Shown here piece after piece: positions 7,196-16,330 of a stretch of 36,321 nucleotides of DNA. Each line of letters begins with the position of its first letter. The stretch's first letter is position 1. The stretch spans positions 54,150-90,470 of the forward strand of contig NZ_WEKL01000022.1 of assembly GCF_019295435.1 (NCBI RefSeq), in the 5' to 3' direction. Origin of the DNA: Aquimarina litoralis (lineage in GTDB: Bacteria > Bacteroidota > Bacteroidia > Flavobacteriales > Flavobacteriaceae). The position numbers were made by a program, and so were the translations under genes. A model generated the notes under the pieces. The model searched no databases and had not been told where the DNA came from. It was given only the letters and a program-made list of their open reading frames with translations.

Positions 7196-8980
7196 ATGGC
7201 ATTACAATCAAACACACAGATATTTATTGGTGGAAAACCAATCGATTCTTTTAAAAGACTAACATTAAAACAACATATAGATGCTCATCATGAGTTAGAA
7301 TTGGTCTGTAGAATGGACGTACTTGAGGGGCTTGGCGATGAACTTGCTTTAGAAACTAAAAAATTTTTAGGAGAAACTATAGTCTTAAAAATAGCATCAA
7401 TAGATGATAGTTCTGGATACGAAGAATTAGAATTCAAAGGTGTAGTTACCTATGTCCAGAATATTAAAGGGTTTCATCAGAAGGGAGGCGATATTATTTC
7501 ATTTCAAGCACAAAGCTGTTCCATTATTGCTGACGATGGTCCACACTACAGCTCCTATAGTGATGTTGGGTTATCCGAAATACTAGATAATACTTTTAAT
7601 GGATATGACCGTGCTAAATTGGAGACTGATTTTAATCCTCAAAATGGGCAAAACATACATTACAGTGTACAGCATAATGAAAGTTCTTTTGAATATGCCA
7701 GCAGATTAGCTGCACAATATAGTGAATGGTTCTATTATGATGGGAAAAAACTGGTTTTTGGACAACCCGAAGATGGTGATCCCGTTGAGCTACATTATGG
7801 TTTTGATTTACAGGAATTTTCGCTAAAACTACACCCTATCCCTAACAAATTTAACTATTTCACAAATGATTATTTGGCAGATGAACAGTATGAAGTTGCT
7901 AGCCAAGAAATAAGCACTGGAGCGAATGGGTTTAACGGATATACCAGTAATAAAAGTGAAGAGCTCTTTCCCAAAGAAACCAATGTATTTGTCAATTCGC
8001 TTATTGACACAGAACTAAGACCGCGATTAAACACCTATGTAGAGCATCAGAAAAAAGCTATTGAAAGCCGCCAAGTATTGATACAAGGTGTTTGTGATAA
8101 TCCAGGTGTTACAGTAGGCCAAGTTGTAAAAATAAAAGAACAAAATACATATCATGGAAATTTTCGCATTACACAAGTTATCCATAATTGTACAGAGAGT
8201 GGACGGTATCAAAATCAATTTGTAGGCGTTACAATAGATCTGGACGTATATCCTAAAACTGATATGAGTGCTTTTCCAAAAAGTGAATCTCAGATTGCTA
8301 TTGTCAAAGAAAATGCAGATCCGGATAAATTGGGTAGAATCAAAGTTCAGTTTTTCTGGCAGAAAGTAACGGGAGAGATGACGCCATGGCTTCGAATCAT
8401 GACTCCACATGCAGGAGGTGAAAAAGGTTTTCATTTTATTCCTGAAAAAGATGAAGAAGTCATCATTGGATTTGAAGGGGGAAATGCAGAACGACCCTTT
8501 GTAATGGGTGCAATGTACACTGGTAATGGCAAACCAGATGAAGGTTGGGAAACAGCTGAAAATGATATTAAAGCCATTCGTACACGAGGTGGTCACACTA
8601 TTTCTTTTTCTGATCAAGATGGAGGAGAGAGTATATCCATAACGGACAAAAATGGTAATTCTATAGTATTAGATACCGTTGACAAATCCATTGCCATAAG
8701 TGCTCCTGATAGCATCAGCATTTCTTCAAAAAAAGTCAGTATCAGTGGTTCCAGCTCTGTAAGCGTCAATGGATCAAAAGTTAAGATCGGTGGTAAGGCG
8801 GTAGTTATTGACGGGGCTAACTCAACAAACGTTTCTAGTGATGATAAAGTAGTTCTTACAGGTAAAACGGCAGTGAATGTAAATAGCGATAAAGAAATCT
8901 ATATCAATGGGTTAGCAAAATCAACAATTTCTTCCTCTGGGGTAACCTCTGTAGAAGGTACTATTATTAAACTCAATTAA
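7196..8980 (+). CDS. vgrG: Type VI secretion VgrG spike protein
   Basis: The 594-residue protein has the usual VgrG order. A gp27-like part occupies about residues 1-350. A gp5-like OB domain follows (about 363-450) with the diagnostic DPDKLGRIKVQFFW motif at 375 and MTPWLRIMTPHAG after it. The C-terminal needle (about 465-594) is a beta-prism of short SISI/VSVNG/VKIGG repeats. VgrG trimers tip the T6SS tube and carry effectors. The next gene starts 5 bases downstream, so it is cotranscribed with the TPR protein and Rhs toxin. No T6SS sheath, baseplate or membrane genes are nearby, so this is an orphan cassette relying on a system encoded elsewhere. An extracellular contractile system is a less likely alternative. 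Confidence 0.93.
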   Translation: MALQSNTQIFIGGKPIDSFKRLTLKQHIDAHHELELVCRMDVLEGLGDELALETKKFLGETIVLKIASIDDSSGYEELEFKGVVTYVQNIKGFHQKGGDIISFQAQSCSIIADDGPHYSSYSDVGLSEILDNTFNGYDRAKLETDFNPQNGQNIHYSVQHNESSFEYASRLAAQYSEWFYYDGKKLVFGQPEDGDPVELHYGFDLQEFSLKLHPIPNKFNYFTNDYLADEQYEVASQEISTGANGFNGYTSNKSEELFPKETNVFVNSLIDTELRPRLNTYVEHQKKAIESRQVLIQGVCDNPGVTVGQVVKIKEQNTYHGNFRITQVIHNCTESGRYQNQFVGVTIDLDVYPKTDMSAFPKSESQIAIVKENADPDKLGRIKVQFFWQKVTGEMTPWLRIMTPHAGGEKGFHFIPEKDEEVIIGFEGGNAERPFVMGAMYTGNGKPDEGWETAENDIKAIRTRGGHTISFSDQDGGESISITDKNGNSIVLDTVDKSIAISAPDSISISSKKVSISGSSSVSVNGSKVKIGGKAVVIDGANSTNVSSDDKVVLTGKTAVNVNSDKEIYINGLAKSTISSSGVTSVEGTIIKLN

Positions 8981-8985
8981 GAATA

Positions 8986-10335
8986 ATGAAAGGAAATAAC
9001 CCAATACAAGGTCGTATGCTACAGTTGCTTCAGAAATGGGCCATAGCTATCAACACACCCAATGTTAAAATTGTTCGGATCCTTTATGCTAGTAACGAAG
9101 AGGAAATGATCAATGCTTTTTGCAAATTCATGCTTGCACTGGATACTGAGCAAGAAGATCTCGTTTTACTATTGGAACAGCCTTTCTCAAACCTAGAAAA
9201 TTTCGGAAAAGAATTAGTAGAAGAAATCGAAAAAGAAATAGTGCTATGGAACCAAGCAGAAATCCCTGAATCATTTAATTTCAAAACCATAGAATGGAAA
9301 CCGGATTATACCTTAGGAAGTGAAAATAACCATGGCCAGATATTCATCAAAAACTTAAACAGCCTGGCTAATTATTTAGTTGCCAAAAAAGATATTAAAG
9401 TCAGTGTGGTTATCAGAATGCATGGCGCAGACAGCAAACAAGCATATACATGGTTTCATCATGTGCTACAGACTTCCATAGAAGAACATGTAATTATTGG
9501 GATTGATGACAGCGAAGACTTTAGAATATATGATAAGCTATCTAAACAATATCCCCAAGAAGTGTATACGCTAAAACCTAATCTTTCTATGGACGATGCC
9601 ATCGAAGAGTTAGCTATGGGACTTGATCCCAGTAAACCTACGACTCCGTATCGTACAAATTTGATTAAACTCATGAATGCGGTTAAAAACCGTAAAAAGG
9701 ATAAAACAAAACGATACGCAGAAAAATGTTTAGAAATTGCCGCCAAAGAACTTAAAACAGATCCTAATTGGCTTTCACAGATTGTTACCATCTATACGAT
9801 TCTCTATAGTGATCAGATAGGCTACAAACAATACAATGACGCTATTTATTTCGCAGGAAAAGCAGTAGAAGCTGCATTGTTAACGAGAGGCTTACTCGAT
9901 CCGTCAATGTCCTATCGATTAATTGGACAAGCTCATATTGGTAGAGGTGGGATGTATAATGTAAAGAAAAAAAGAAGCCAGGCCTTAGATGATTACATCA
10001 TAGCAGCAGAAGCCTATGAACACTGCGAAGATCACTTACTGCATTGTGAATCTCTACGATTATGTGGCTGGATGTGCGAAAAATTATTTGATCATAAGGA
10101 AGCCGTTCAATATTATATAAAGGCTTATCAATTACATGAGAAACTTGCTCCTGATGTGCTTAGAAATTCAACATTTCCCTATGTGATAAAAAAATTACTG
10201 GGTAGCTCGACCAGAAGAGAATTCCTAAGTACAGAACAGATGGACCAGGATTTAGCTCCCATTTTTGGAGAAAAATGGGAAGATACCATCTATCAATATG
10301 GAAAAGCGCCAAAACCTCAAACCAACTCTATATAA
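8986..10335 (+). CDS. TPR protein between VgrG and Rhs, possible effector adaptor
   Basis: The 449-residue soluble protein has no signal peptide. The N-terminal 220 residues look alpha/beta and unfamiliar. The C-terminal part (about 240-410) has TPR-like helical pairs, for example around YNDAIYFAGKAVEAALL and KEAVQYYIKAYQLHEKL. Its place directly between vgrG and the Rhs toxin is where T6SS loading chaperones or adaptors (Tap/DUF4123, EagR, DUF1795 types) normally sit, but it resembles none of those that I can recognise. Role as a dedicated Rhs loader is therefore inferred from position. It could alternatively be a separate regulatory or effector protein. Confidence 0.75.
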   Translation: MKGNNPIQGRMLQLLQKWAIAINTPNVKIVRILYASNEEEMINAFCKFMLALDTEQEDLVLLLEQPFSNLENFGKELVEEIEKEIVLWNQAEIPESFNFKTIEWKPDYTLGSENNHGQIFIKNLNSLANYLVAKKDIKVSVVIRMHGADSKQAYTWFHHVLQTSIEEHVIIGIDDSEDFRIYDKLSKQYPQEVYTLKPNLSMDDAIEELAMGLDPSKPTTPYRTNLIKLMNAVKNRKKDKTKRYAEKCLEIAAKELKTDPNWLSQIVTIYTILYSDQIGYKQYNDAIYFAGKAVEAALLTRGLLDPSMSYRLIGQAHIGRGGMYNVKKKRSQALDDYIIAAEAYEHCEDHLLHCESLRLCGWMCEKLFDHKEAVQYYIKAYQLHEKLAPDVLRNSTFPYVIKKLLGSSTRREFLSTEQMDQDLAPIFGEKWEDTIYQYGKAPKPQTNSI

Positions 10336-10380
10336 ATTCTGGAATAGGAAATACAAAAAGATTCTTAAAACTAAAAAGCG

Positions 10381-13300
10381 ATGTCTGTAGCGAGAACCAC
10401 ATTTTTTGACAATATGAGCAGAAATATCAGCAATACCGTACAAGGTGATCCTGATTATTTCGGAAGTTTTACCAATATGAACCTGACTACGGGGCACCAG
10501 ATACAAAGTATTGCTGGTAATGTTGATCGCGCCATACAATTATTGCAAAACGATAACCTTAGTGCCAGCACCCAAGTAACCGCACAAGCTCTCAATATCC
10601 TAGACACAGCTATTCAGGGAGCTATGGCATTTAAAAGCTTGGCAGAGAACATCGCTGAAACAGCCGTATTACCTGTGCTCTCAGATCTTGGAATGACAGG
10701 CATGGCGAGCCTTCCAGTGGCTAAACAACTGGATCCGGTTATGGGGGTAGATATGCATATGGTAGTATTTCCACCACTTCCGGCACCTATACCAATCCCC
10801 CATCCATATATTGGGATCTTATTTAGGCCAAAAGATTTTATCAGTTCGGCTCTTGCAGTAGCATTGCCTCCACCTCCTCCACCGCCTGATAAACCAGTAG
10901 ATACAGATGCACAACAAACTGAAGCGAATATAGATCAAGCCCTTACCATTGGGCATACGGTTGCACAGATTGCCATTTCAATGATTGGAGCAACTGTTTT
11001 GATCGAAGGTATTCCGAGAGCGGTGGCTGGCACCCCTACTTTAAATATCGTTCCACATTTTCCTATAGGCCCTTCGTTTCATCCTAATTTTTTAATGGTA
11101 GAAAAAAACAAAGGACACGCATTTATGGGTAGCTTATTGGCATTGGCAGATAATTATCCTATTTCCGGCGGAGCATCACATATGCACAACAATTGTTGGG
11201 ATATAGGTATTCCATCCATAAACTCTCTCGATGATAGTCAAGCACGTGGATTACGCTTTTTTGCACCAACGGGACTGATTACCTCCATACCTATGTCATC
11301 CACGATTCTAACCAATCCGGTGCCATCTCCAAAGAATCCTATGGCGATATTTCAAGTGGTAATGAGTAGACTGCTTCATGGAGTTGTTCGAAAAGTACTA
11401 GGCAGAAATAGACTTGCCGGTTTATTGCATCGCGGTATTTGTATGGTCACGGGACATCCTGTAGATGTGGCTTCTGGTATGTTTTTTACTGATGAAGAAG
11501 ATTTTTCCTTGCCAGGTCCCATTCCACTGTCCTGGGAACGGGTTTGGTATAGTAAAAGTGATTATAAAGGTCCTTTAGGTAATGGATGGCATCATAGCTA
11601 TGATATTGCATTGGCAATTGATAAAGAAGAAGGTATTGCCACCTTACGCCTAGAAGATGGAAGACCTATTGTTTTTGTCTTACCCGAAACAACTATTCCC
11701 TCTTTTAATAAAGCCGAAAAAATACAACTTCTTAAAAACGAAGAAGGTGAATACTATGCATGGAATATTAAGGAGGAGGTTTTTTATTATTTCACCAAAA
11801 CTCAATATAACGACCAACACTTACTTCGCAGTATCGTAAACAAAAATAGCTTTAGCATTCAGTTTAAATATGATCGAAACGGTTATTTAATAGAAATTAT
11901 TGATAGTGCCCATCGTAAACTCCAGGTAATAAATGATATAAATGGTCGTATTCTTGAAATCTTTGCGCCCAACCCTAATCTACATGATAAAAATAAAACT
12001 TTTGTCATTGCTTCTTATACCTATGATAAGAAAGGAAATATGATACAACAGACCAATGCTGTTGGTGACGCTATGCATTTTGAGTATGATGGTTATTTAA
12101 TGGTGAAAGAGGTTTGGCGTAACGGACTTACCTGGTATTTTAGATATGATGGAACTGAAATAGGCTCGCGATGTATACACACCTGGGGAGATGGGGATCT
12201 GTATAATCATAAATTAACATACGAGGAAGGCAAGACCATAGTAGAAAATAGCCTTGGGCAACTTACTACCTATTATCACAAGGGTGGACTGGTTTATAAG
12301 AAAGTGGATGCCAATGATGCTGAGCATTACTGGATATACGACAAAGATAATCAGCTACTTTCCGAAACTGATCCTATGGGTAATAGTCACCTCTATGCAT
12401 ATGATGATTTTGGAAACAAAACCAAAATCATCGACCCTACGGGAGCTACCATCTCTACGGATTATATAAACCCAAAAACCCCTCATTTGCCTGTGGAAGC
12501 AAAAGATGCTAATGGCGGAACATGGCAATGGGAATATGACGAGCAGGGCAATGTTGTGAAACGCACCAACCCAATGGGAGCGAGTTCAGAACTTTTATAT
12601 CAAGACGGACTTTTACAAAGCATAACAGATCCCTTAGGTAATAGTTCAAAATTACAGTATGATAAATACTATAACATATCTGTGGTCACTGACAATCAAG
12701 GAAACAGTACTAAACATAAATATGATGTATTAGGACGATGTGTTAAAACAATTAATGCCAAAGGCGCTACCCAAACGAGGGAGTTTGATTTGTTAGGACG
12801 CGTGATACGAGTTAAGGATTATAATGGCAATCATATAGAACTAGGGTATGATGGGATCGATAATCTCATTTCTTATAAGGATGATCTACAAGAGGTAAAG
12901 TATCGATATGCAGGTATGTGGAAAATGACAAGCCGAGCAGATCAAAGAGGTACCACACTTTATCAATACAATACTGAAGAACAACTTACCAAAATCATTA
13001 ATGAAAATAAGCAGCCTTTCAGCTTTGAACTAGATGATGTAGGCAATGTCGTTAAAGAAATTAGTTTTGATGAAAGCACAAAACTTTTTAAAAGAGACCC
13101 TGCTGGTCGCGTTGTAGAGATCACAAAAGCCAGTGGTAAAAAAGTGAGATACGAGTATGATAGCGCTAGCAGAGTAACAGAGATCATACATCAGGATGAT
13201 GATGTCCAAAGTTTTGAATATAATGCAGCTGGTCAACTGATTACAGCTATTAATAAGGATGCTGAAGTAACTTTTACACGTAATCAATTGGGATTAATTA

Positions 13301-14802
13301 CAGAAGAAGCCATTGGTGATTATATCATTAGTCACCAATACAATGCTCGAGGAGTTCGAATAGGGCTGCAAAGTAGTTTGGGAGCTAATATTAAGTTTGA
13401 GCATGATAACTTTGGTAATCTGGCAAATCTAAAAGCAAGTCATGAAGAAAATCAATGGGAGGCTAACTATCGATATGATAGTTTAGGCTTTGAACTGGAA
13501 CGATTACTCCCTGGAAAATTACAGCAAAACTTTAGTTATGACACTTTAGGGCGTTTAACTTCACAACTAACCTCCAAAACCAATAAACAAAAACATAAAC
13601 GCCAGTACACCTGGGGAAAAAGCGATCGATTACATAAAGTACAAGATAGTTCTCAAGGAACCACGGTTTTTGGATATGCTCCTACCGGACATTTAGAAAA
13701 ATCTTCCTTTGGCAATGGCGCACAGCAACACCGATTGGCAGATCAGGTAGGGAACCTTTATGAAACTCCTGATAAAAATGATCGTACCTATGGTATTGGT
13801 GGACGATTAGAAAAAAAAGGAAGCTGGCATTATGTATATGATCAAGAAGGGTTCTTAATAGAAAAATATAAAGGTAGTAGTAGCCTGTTTAAAAGCAAAA
13901 AAGACCATTGGAGATACCAATGGAACAATGAAGGCATGTTACAGCAGGTAACCCGTCCTGATGGTCATGCCGTAGCTTTCACCTATGACGCCTTAGGAAG
14001 GCGATTAAGTAAAACCTTTAAAAACACGATTACAAAATGGTTATGGGATGGCAATACGCCGTTGCACGAATGGAAAGAACACCTACAAACCGGCCAGGTA
14101 CTCAGCAACAGTACTGTTGGAGATAATGGGATTATCACCTGGGTATTTGAAGAAAATAGTTTTATTCCTACTGCCAAGCTTAAAGGCACTAAAAAATACA
14201 GTATATTAGTAGACCATCTGGGTACACCTTCACAGATGTATGATGAAGAAGGAGCATCTGTTTGGGAACGTTCTTTGGACAGCTACGGCAAACCGCATTA
14301 CCAAAAAGGAGGACAGGGTTCTTGCTCTTTTATGTATCAGGGACAGTATGAAGATGCAGAAACTGGATTATATTATAATCGCTTTCGATATTATGATCCT
14401 GAAGATGGCAGGTATATTTCTGTGGATCCTATTGGATTGTTCTCTGAAGAGTATAATTTCTATGTCTATGTTGATAACCCTAACAATTGGGTTGATGAAT
14501 TTGGGTTAAAAAGGTTATATGCTTTAGTAGCAAGTGAAGATGGTTGGTATCCAGTTATGCAATGGGGTCAGAAAGAACCAATTGGTGAGATGTTCCTAAG
14601 AAAAGGAGAATTATGGAAGATAGGGGAATCAATACGTCCAAGAAAAAGGTATTCCGGAAAATGGCTTAAAAGGATGAAATTAAACATGGTAACATTGTCT
14701 AATGGTCATAAAAAACTAATGCAGATGCTAGAACGAATGAAACTTAAAGGTCATCGAGCTTGGAAAGGACATTTACCCCCAGGAAATAAATGTTGCCATT
14801 AA
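10381..14802 (+). CDS. PAAR-like/Rhs toxin with GIY-YIG/URI-like nuclease tip
   Basis: The 1473-residue protein has an N-terminal region with hydrophobic stretches and a proline run (about 160-170). A PAAR-like spike segment (about 205-310) with His/Cys-containing SHMHNNCWDIGIPS follows, then HPVDVASGMFF at about 360 opening the Rhs shell. YD repeats fill the shell up to YYNRFRYYDPEDGRYISVDP and the DPIGL motif at 1349-1353. The variable tip (about 1377-1473) holds LYAL, LWKIG, RPRKRYS, a Glu-containing helix (MLERMKL) and PPGNK. Those elements fit the GIY-YIG/URI fold with its catalytic Arg, Glu and Asn, so a nuclease delivered by T6SS is likely. The Rhs shell is known to enclose and release such tips. 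A downstream immunity gene starts 12 bases after the stop. Confidence 0.9.
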   Translation: MSVARTTFFDNMSRNISNTVQGDPDYFGSFTNMNLTTGHQIQSIAGNVDRAIQLLQNDNLSASTQVTAQALNILDTAIQGAMAFKSLAENIAETAVLPVLSDLGMTGMASLPVAKQLDPVMGVDMHMVVFPPLPAPIPIPHPYIGILFRPKDFISSALAVALPPPPPPPDKPVDTDAQQTEANIDQALTIGHTVAQIAISMIGATVLIEGIPRAVAGTPTLNIVPHFPIGPSFHPNFLMVEKNKGHAFMGSLLALADNYPISGGASHMHNNCWDIGIPSINSLDDSQARGLRFFAPTGLITSIPMSSTILTNPVPSPKNPMAIFQVVMSRLLHGVVRKVLGRNRLAGLLHRGICMVTGHPVDVASGMFFTDEEDFSLPGPIPLSWERVWYSKSDYKGPLGNGWHHSYDIALAIDKEEGIATLRLEDGRPIVFVLPETTIPSFNKAEKIQLLKNEEGEYYAWNIKEEVFYYFTKTQYNDQHLLRSIVNKNSFSIQFKYDRNGYLIEIIDSAHRKLQVINDINGRILEIFAPNPNLHDKNKTFVIASYTYDKKGNMIQQTNAVGDAMHFEYDGYLMVKEVWRNGLTWYFRYDGTEIGSRCIHTWGDGDLYNHKLTYEEGKTIVENSLGQLTTYYHKGGLVYKKVDANDAEHYWIYDKDNQLLSETDPMGNSHLYAYDDFGNKTKIIDPTGATISTDYINPKTPHLPVEAKDANGGTWQWEYDEQGNVVKRTNPMGASSELLYQDGLLQSITDPLGNSSKLQYDKYYNISVVTDNQGNSTKHKYDVLGRCVKTINAKGATQTREFDLLGRVIRVKDYNGNHIELGYDGIDNLISYKDDLQEVKYRYAGMWKMTSRADQRGTTLYQYNTEEQLTKIINENKQPFSFELDDVGNVVKEISFDESTKLFKRDPAGRVVEITKASGKKVRYEYDSASRVTEIIHQDDDVQSFEYNAAGQLITAINKDAEVTFTRNQLGLITEEAIGDYIISHQYNARGVRIGLQSSLGANIKFEHDNFGNLANLKASHEENQWEANYRYDSLGFELERLLPGKLQQNFSYDTLGRLTSQLTSKTNKQKHKRQYTWGKSDRLHKVQDSSQGTTVFGYAPTGHLEKSSFGNGAQQHRLADQVGNLYETPDKNDRTYGIGGRLEKKGSWHYVYDQEGFLIEKYKGSSSLFKSKKDHWRYQWNNEGMLQQVTRPDGHAVAFTYDALGRRLSKTFKNTITKWLWDGNTPLHEWKEHLQTGQVLSNSTVGDNGIITWVFEENSFIPTAKLKGTKKYSILVDHLGTPSQMYDEEGASVWERSLDSYGKPHYQKGGQGSCSFMYQGQYEDAETGLYYNRFRYYDPEDGRYISVDPIGLFSEEYNFYVYVDNPNNWVDEFGLKRLYALVASEDGWYPVMQWGQKEPIGEMFLRKGELWKIGESIRPRKRYSGKWLKRMKLNMVTLSNGHKKLMQMLERMKLKGHRAWKGHLPPGNKCCH

Positions 14803-14813
14803 ATAATATAAAT

Positions 14814-15242
14814 ATGGAAATGTCCGTGGTTTGTGATACTTATTTACCTTACTTAATCGAGTTACGTGATGAACTTGAAGTAGTGTGGGATAAAATAAAT
14901 GAAAAGTATAAAAAAATAAATGAGCCAAAAGAAATTGGTTTTGCTTTTAGGTGTTTACCTGATGAAATTGGACGTAAAACATTTAGAAGATATGACAAGG
15001 ATAAAGAATTGACACTTGATATAACAGTAAGTTATGAGAAATATAAAAAGATGTATAAAACAGAAATACGTCACGATTTAGGACATACTTTTTATAGTTA
15101 TTTAGAGGATTCTTTAAAAAAATATAAGTTTAAACAACTTAATGCCAAAGAATTATTATCCGATATAAAAGAATGGTGTAATGAAATAGGTTGGTTAGAA
15201 GATGAAGTCGATTATTCTAAAGATTTAGATTATCCAGAGTAA
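14814..15242 (+). CDS. Probable immunity protein to the Rhs toxin
   Basis: The ATG at 14814 (or 14820) is preferred. A start at 14790 would overlap the end of the Rhs gene and adds an unconvincing N-terminus. The product is 142 residues, acidic and helical, with no signal peptide, so it is cytosolic. That suits an inhibitor of a nuclease toxin. A charged segment around RRYDKDKELTLDITVSYEKYKK and an acidic C-terminus (DWEDEV-like, rich in Asp and Glu) could mimic nucleic acid. I recognise no immunity family; the call rests on its position immediately after the toxin tip, the usual place for the cognate immunity gene. Confidence 0.75.
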   Translation: MEMSVVCDTYLPYLIELRDELEVVWDKINEKYKKINEPKEIGFAFRCLPDEIGRKTFRRYDKDKELTLDITVSYEKYKKMYKTEIRHDLGHTFYSYLEDSLKKYKFKQLNAKELLSDIKEWCNEIGWLEDEVDYSKDLDYPE

Positions 15243-15306
15243 ATAATTTACTCGGCTTGCTTCCCCTGATTTCCATGGCAAAACCAAGTAGAAATTGTTA
15301 AAAATA

Positions 15307-15480
15307 TCAGGCAGCAACTTTTTGATAAGGTTGCTGTCTTTTTATAACTGCACAGACTCTGTGTACCAGTTTTTTTCTTATGTTATTAATGACAAGCATT
15401 TTAGATTTTCCTTCTTCAACTTTTCGATTGTAGCAGTCTTTTAATTCAGGATCTTAAGTCATAGCTACCAATGCCTCTGC
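15307..15480 (-). pseudogene. IS110-family transposase C-terminal remnant
   Basis: Reading the minus strand gives a C-terminal piece with DPELKDCYNRKVEEGKSKML, then VINNIRKKLVHRVCAVIKRQ and a QPYQK ending. This is the characteristic end of IS110/IS116/IS902 transposases of Flavobacteriia. An in-frame TAA interrupts it just before DPELK and homology stops at 15480, where a small hairpin repeat begins. The gene is therefore dead and heavily truncated. It marks past mobile-element activity between the Rhs cassette and the phage-like element. Confidence 0.8.
15310..15343 (+). terminator. Rho-independent terminator after the Rhs/immunity operon
   Basis: GGCAGCAAC (310-318 of this kb) pairs with GTTGCTGTC (330-338), a 9-bp stem with one G-U, followed by TTTTT. 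It lies about 65 bases after the immunity stop codon. It overlaps the end of the transposase remnant, so it may have been brought in with that element. Confidence 0.65.
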
Positions 15481-15503
15481 TAGCGCGAGCGTCTTGCTCG
15501 TGC
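15481..15503. repeat. Small hairpin repeat, copy 1
   Basis: TAGCGCGAGCGTCTTGCTCG then TGC. CGAGC pairs with GCTCG around GTCTT. The second copy at 15861-15884 has the G-C pair replaced by an A-T pair (CAAGC/GCTTG), so the stem is kept although the sequence differs. Confidence 0.65.
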
Positions 15504-15579
15504 CGTAAGAGTGTCTCGTCCTAAAAAAAGTTTACATATTTTACATTAATCCTAAAATAGATCTAAAAACACCTTTACA

Positions 15580-15858
15580 TCAACAATCCATATTTTCCAC
15601 TTTCCTAAGCAATTCTTTTTTTGCGTCTGTACTTTTATAAGAGATTCTATAAAAATCCAGGTAATGTTTGATGTTTTTTAAATCACTTTTTATAGTTGGT
15701 TTTGGTAAATCATCTTCTATATACTTTTCAAGATATGGAGAATTGGGGTTGAGTTTACGCTCATGCTCTCTAACAATTTCTACAAGTGTAAACTATAGTT
15801 TTCTGTAGTTAACACCATCGACGTCATTGTTCTCATCATAGAATAATAATTTTTTAAG
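15580..15858 (-). pseudogene. Broken ORF of unknown origin
   Basis: The minus strand reads as a good coding frame containing YDENNDVDGVNYRKL, an in-frame TAG, then FTLVEIVREHERKLNPNSPY and EDDLPKPTIKSDLKNIKHYL, ending at a TGA (15580-15582). One stop in an otherwise protein-like sequence suggests a recently inactivated gene or the tail of a truncated one. The upstream end meets the second hairpin repeat. The product is charged and helical and I do not recognise it. Confidence 0.5.
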
Positions 15859-15860
15859 CC

Positions 15861-15884
15861 TAGCGCAAGCGTCTTTGCTTGTGC
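15861..15884. repeat. Small hairpin repeat, copy 2
   Basis: TAGCGCAAGCGTCTTTGCTT then GTGC, the same element as 15481-15503 in the same orientation. The two copies bracket the broken ORF almost exactly. Confidence 0.65.
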
Positions 15885-15931
15885 TGATTATAGCAAGTAA
15901 TAACAAAAGATAAAATAGAAAAATAGTTATA

Positions 15932-16141
15932 TTAGTTTGTGGCTATTTTTTTTGTATCCTTAAGAAGAAAATGCTTTTTTAACCTTAATGTTCTGTAGGA
16001 TATTCTTACATGAAATCTCTGCGGATGATATCCTTTCTTCTTTCTCTCATAATTCTCAATAATAGCACCAGAGATATAAATTAGTTGACCCAATTTTTCT
16101 AAAGTCAATTTTTTCTCAGAAAATACTTTTAGCGACCTCAA
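15932..16141 (-). CDS. Small basic protein or gene remnant
   Basis: This 69-residue frame on the minus strand is basic (many Lys and Arg) and helical. The frame stays open upstream of the Met (about ten more codons, with ANEKINALHLKIL), which suggests the tail of a longer, truncated gene whose 5' part was lost at the boundary of repeat copy B (16177). It may equally be chance. No family is recognised. Confidence 0.25.
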   Translation of the reverse strand: MRSLKVFSEKKLTLEKLGQLIYISGAIIENYERKKKGYHPQRFHVRISYRTLRLKKHFLLKDTKKIATN

Positions 16142-16282
16142 TATCTTTAAGTGTAGAGCATTGATTTTTTCATTTGCAGTAAACTAATATAGCCTTTTTC
16201 CTACTAAACCTAGATGGGTAGTTCAAACTTTTAATTATTGAATATCAGTTGATTATGCGTTTTTGTAAACTTCATTAAAAAA

Positions 16283-16322
16283 ACAAATCGCTTGTAAACA
16301 CTAGTATTTACAAGCGATTTGT
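16283..16322. repeat. Perfect 16-bp hairpin next to the att-like site
   Basis: ACAAATCGCTTGTAAA (16283-16298) is perfectly complementary to TTTACAAGCGATTTGT (16307-16322) around the loop CACTAGTA. There is a TTTT soon after (16327-16330), so it could terminate transcription from the left. In copy A the same loop is kept but the stem is a different, shorter one (ATTGTAAA with TTTACAAT). Confidence 0.75.
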
Positions 16323-16330
16323 AATGTTTT

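Noticed and set aside
8027..8617. A 196-codon open frame antisense to vgrG
   Set aside because: It lies wholly opposite a well-conserved VgrG domain, its product is rich in Phe, Ser and Cys without any domain pattern, and there is no separate promoter. It is a shadow of the coding strand.
9680..9692. CGGTTAAAAACCG in the TPR gene as a further copy of the dispersed palindrome
   Set aside because: The half-sites are 3 bases apart instead of 1, and it is alone in the left part; treated as chance.
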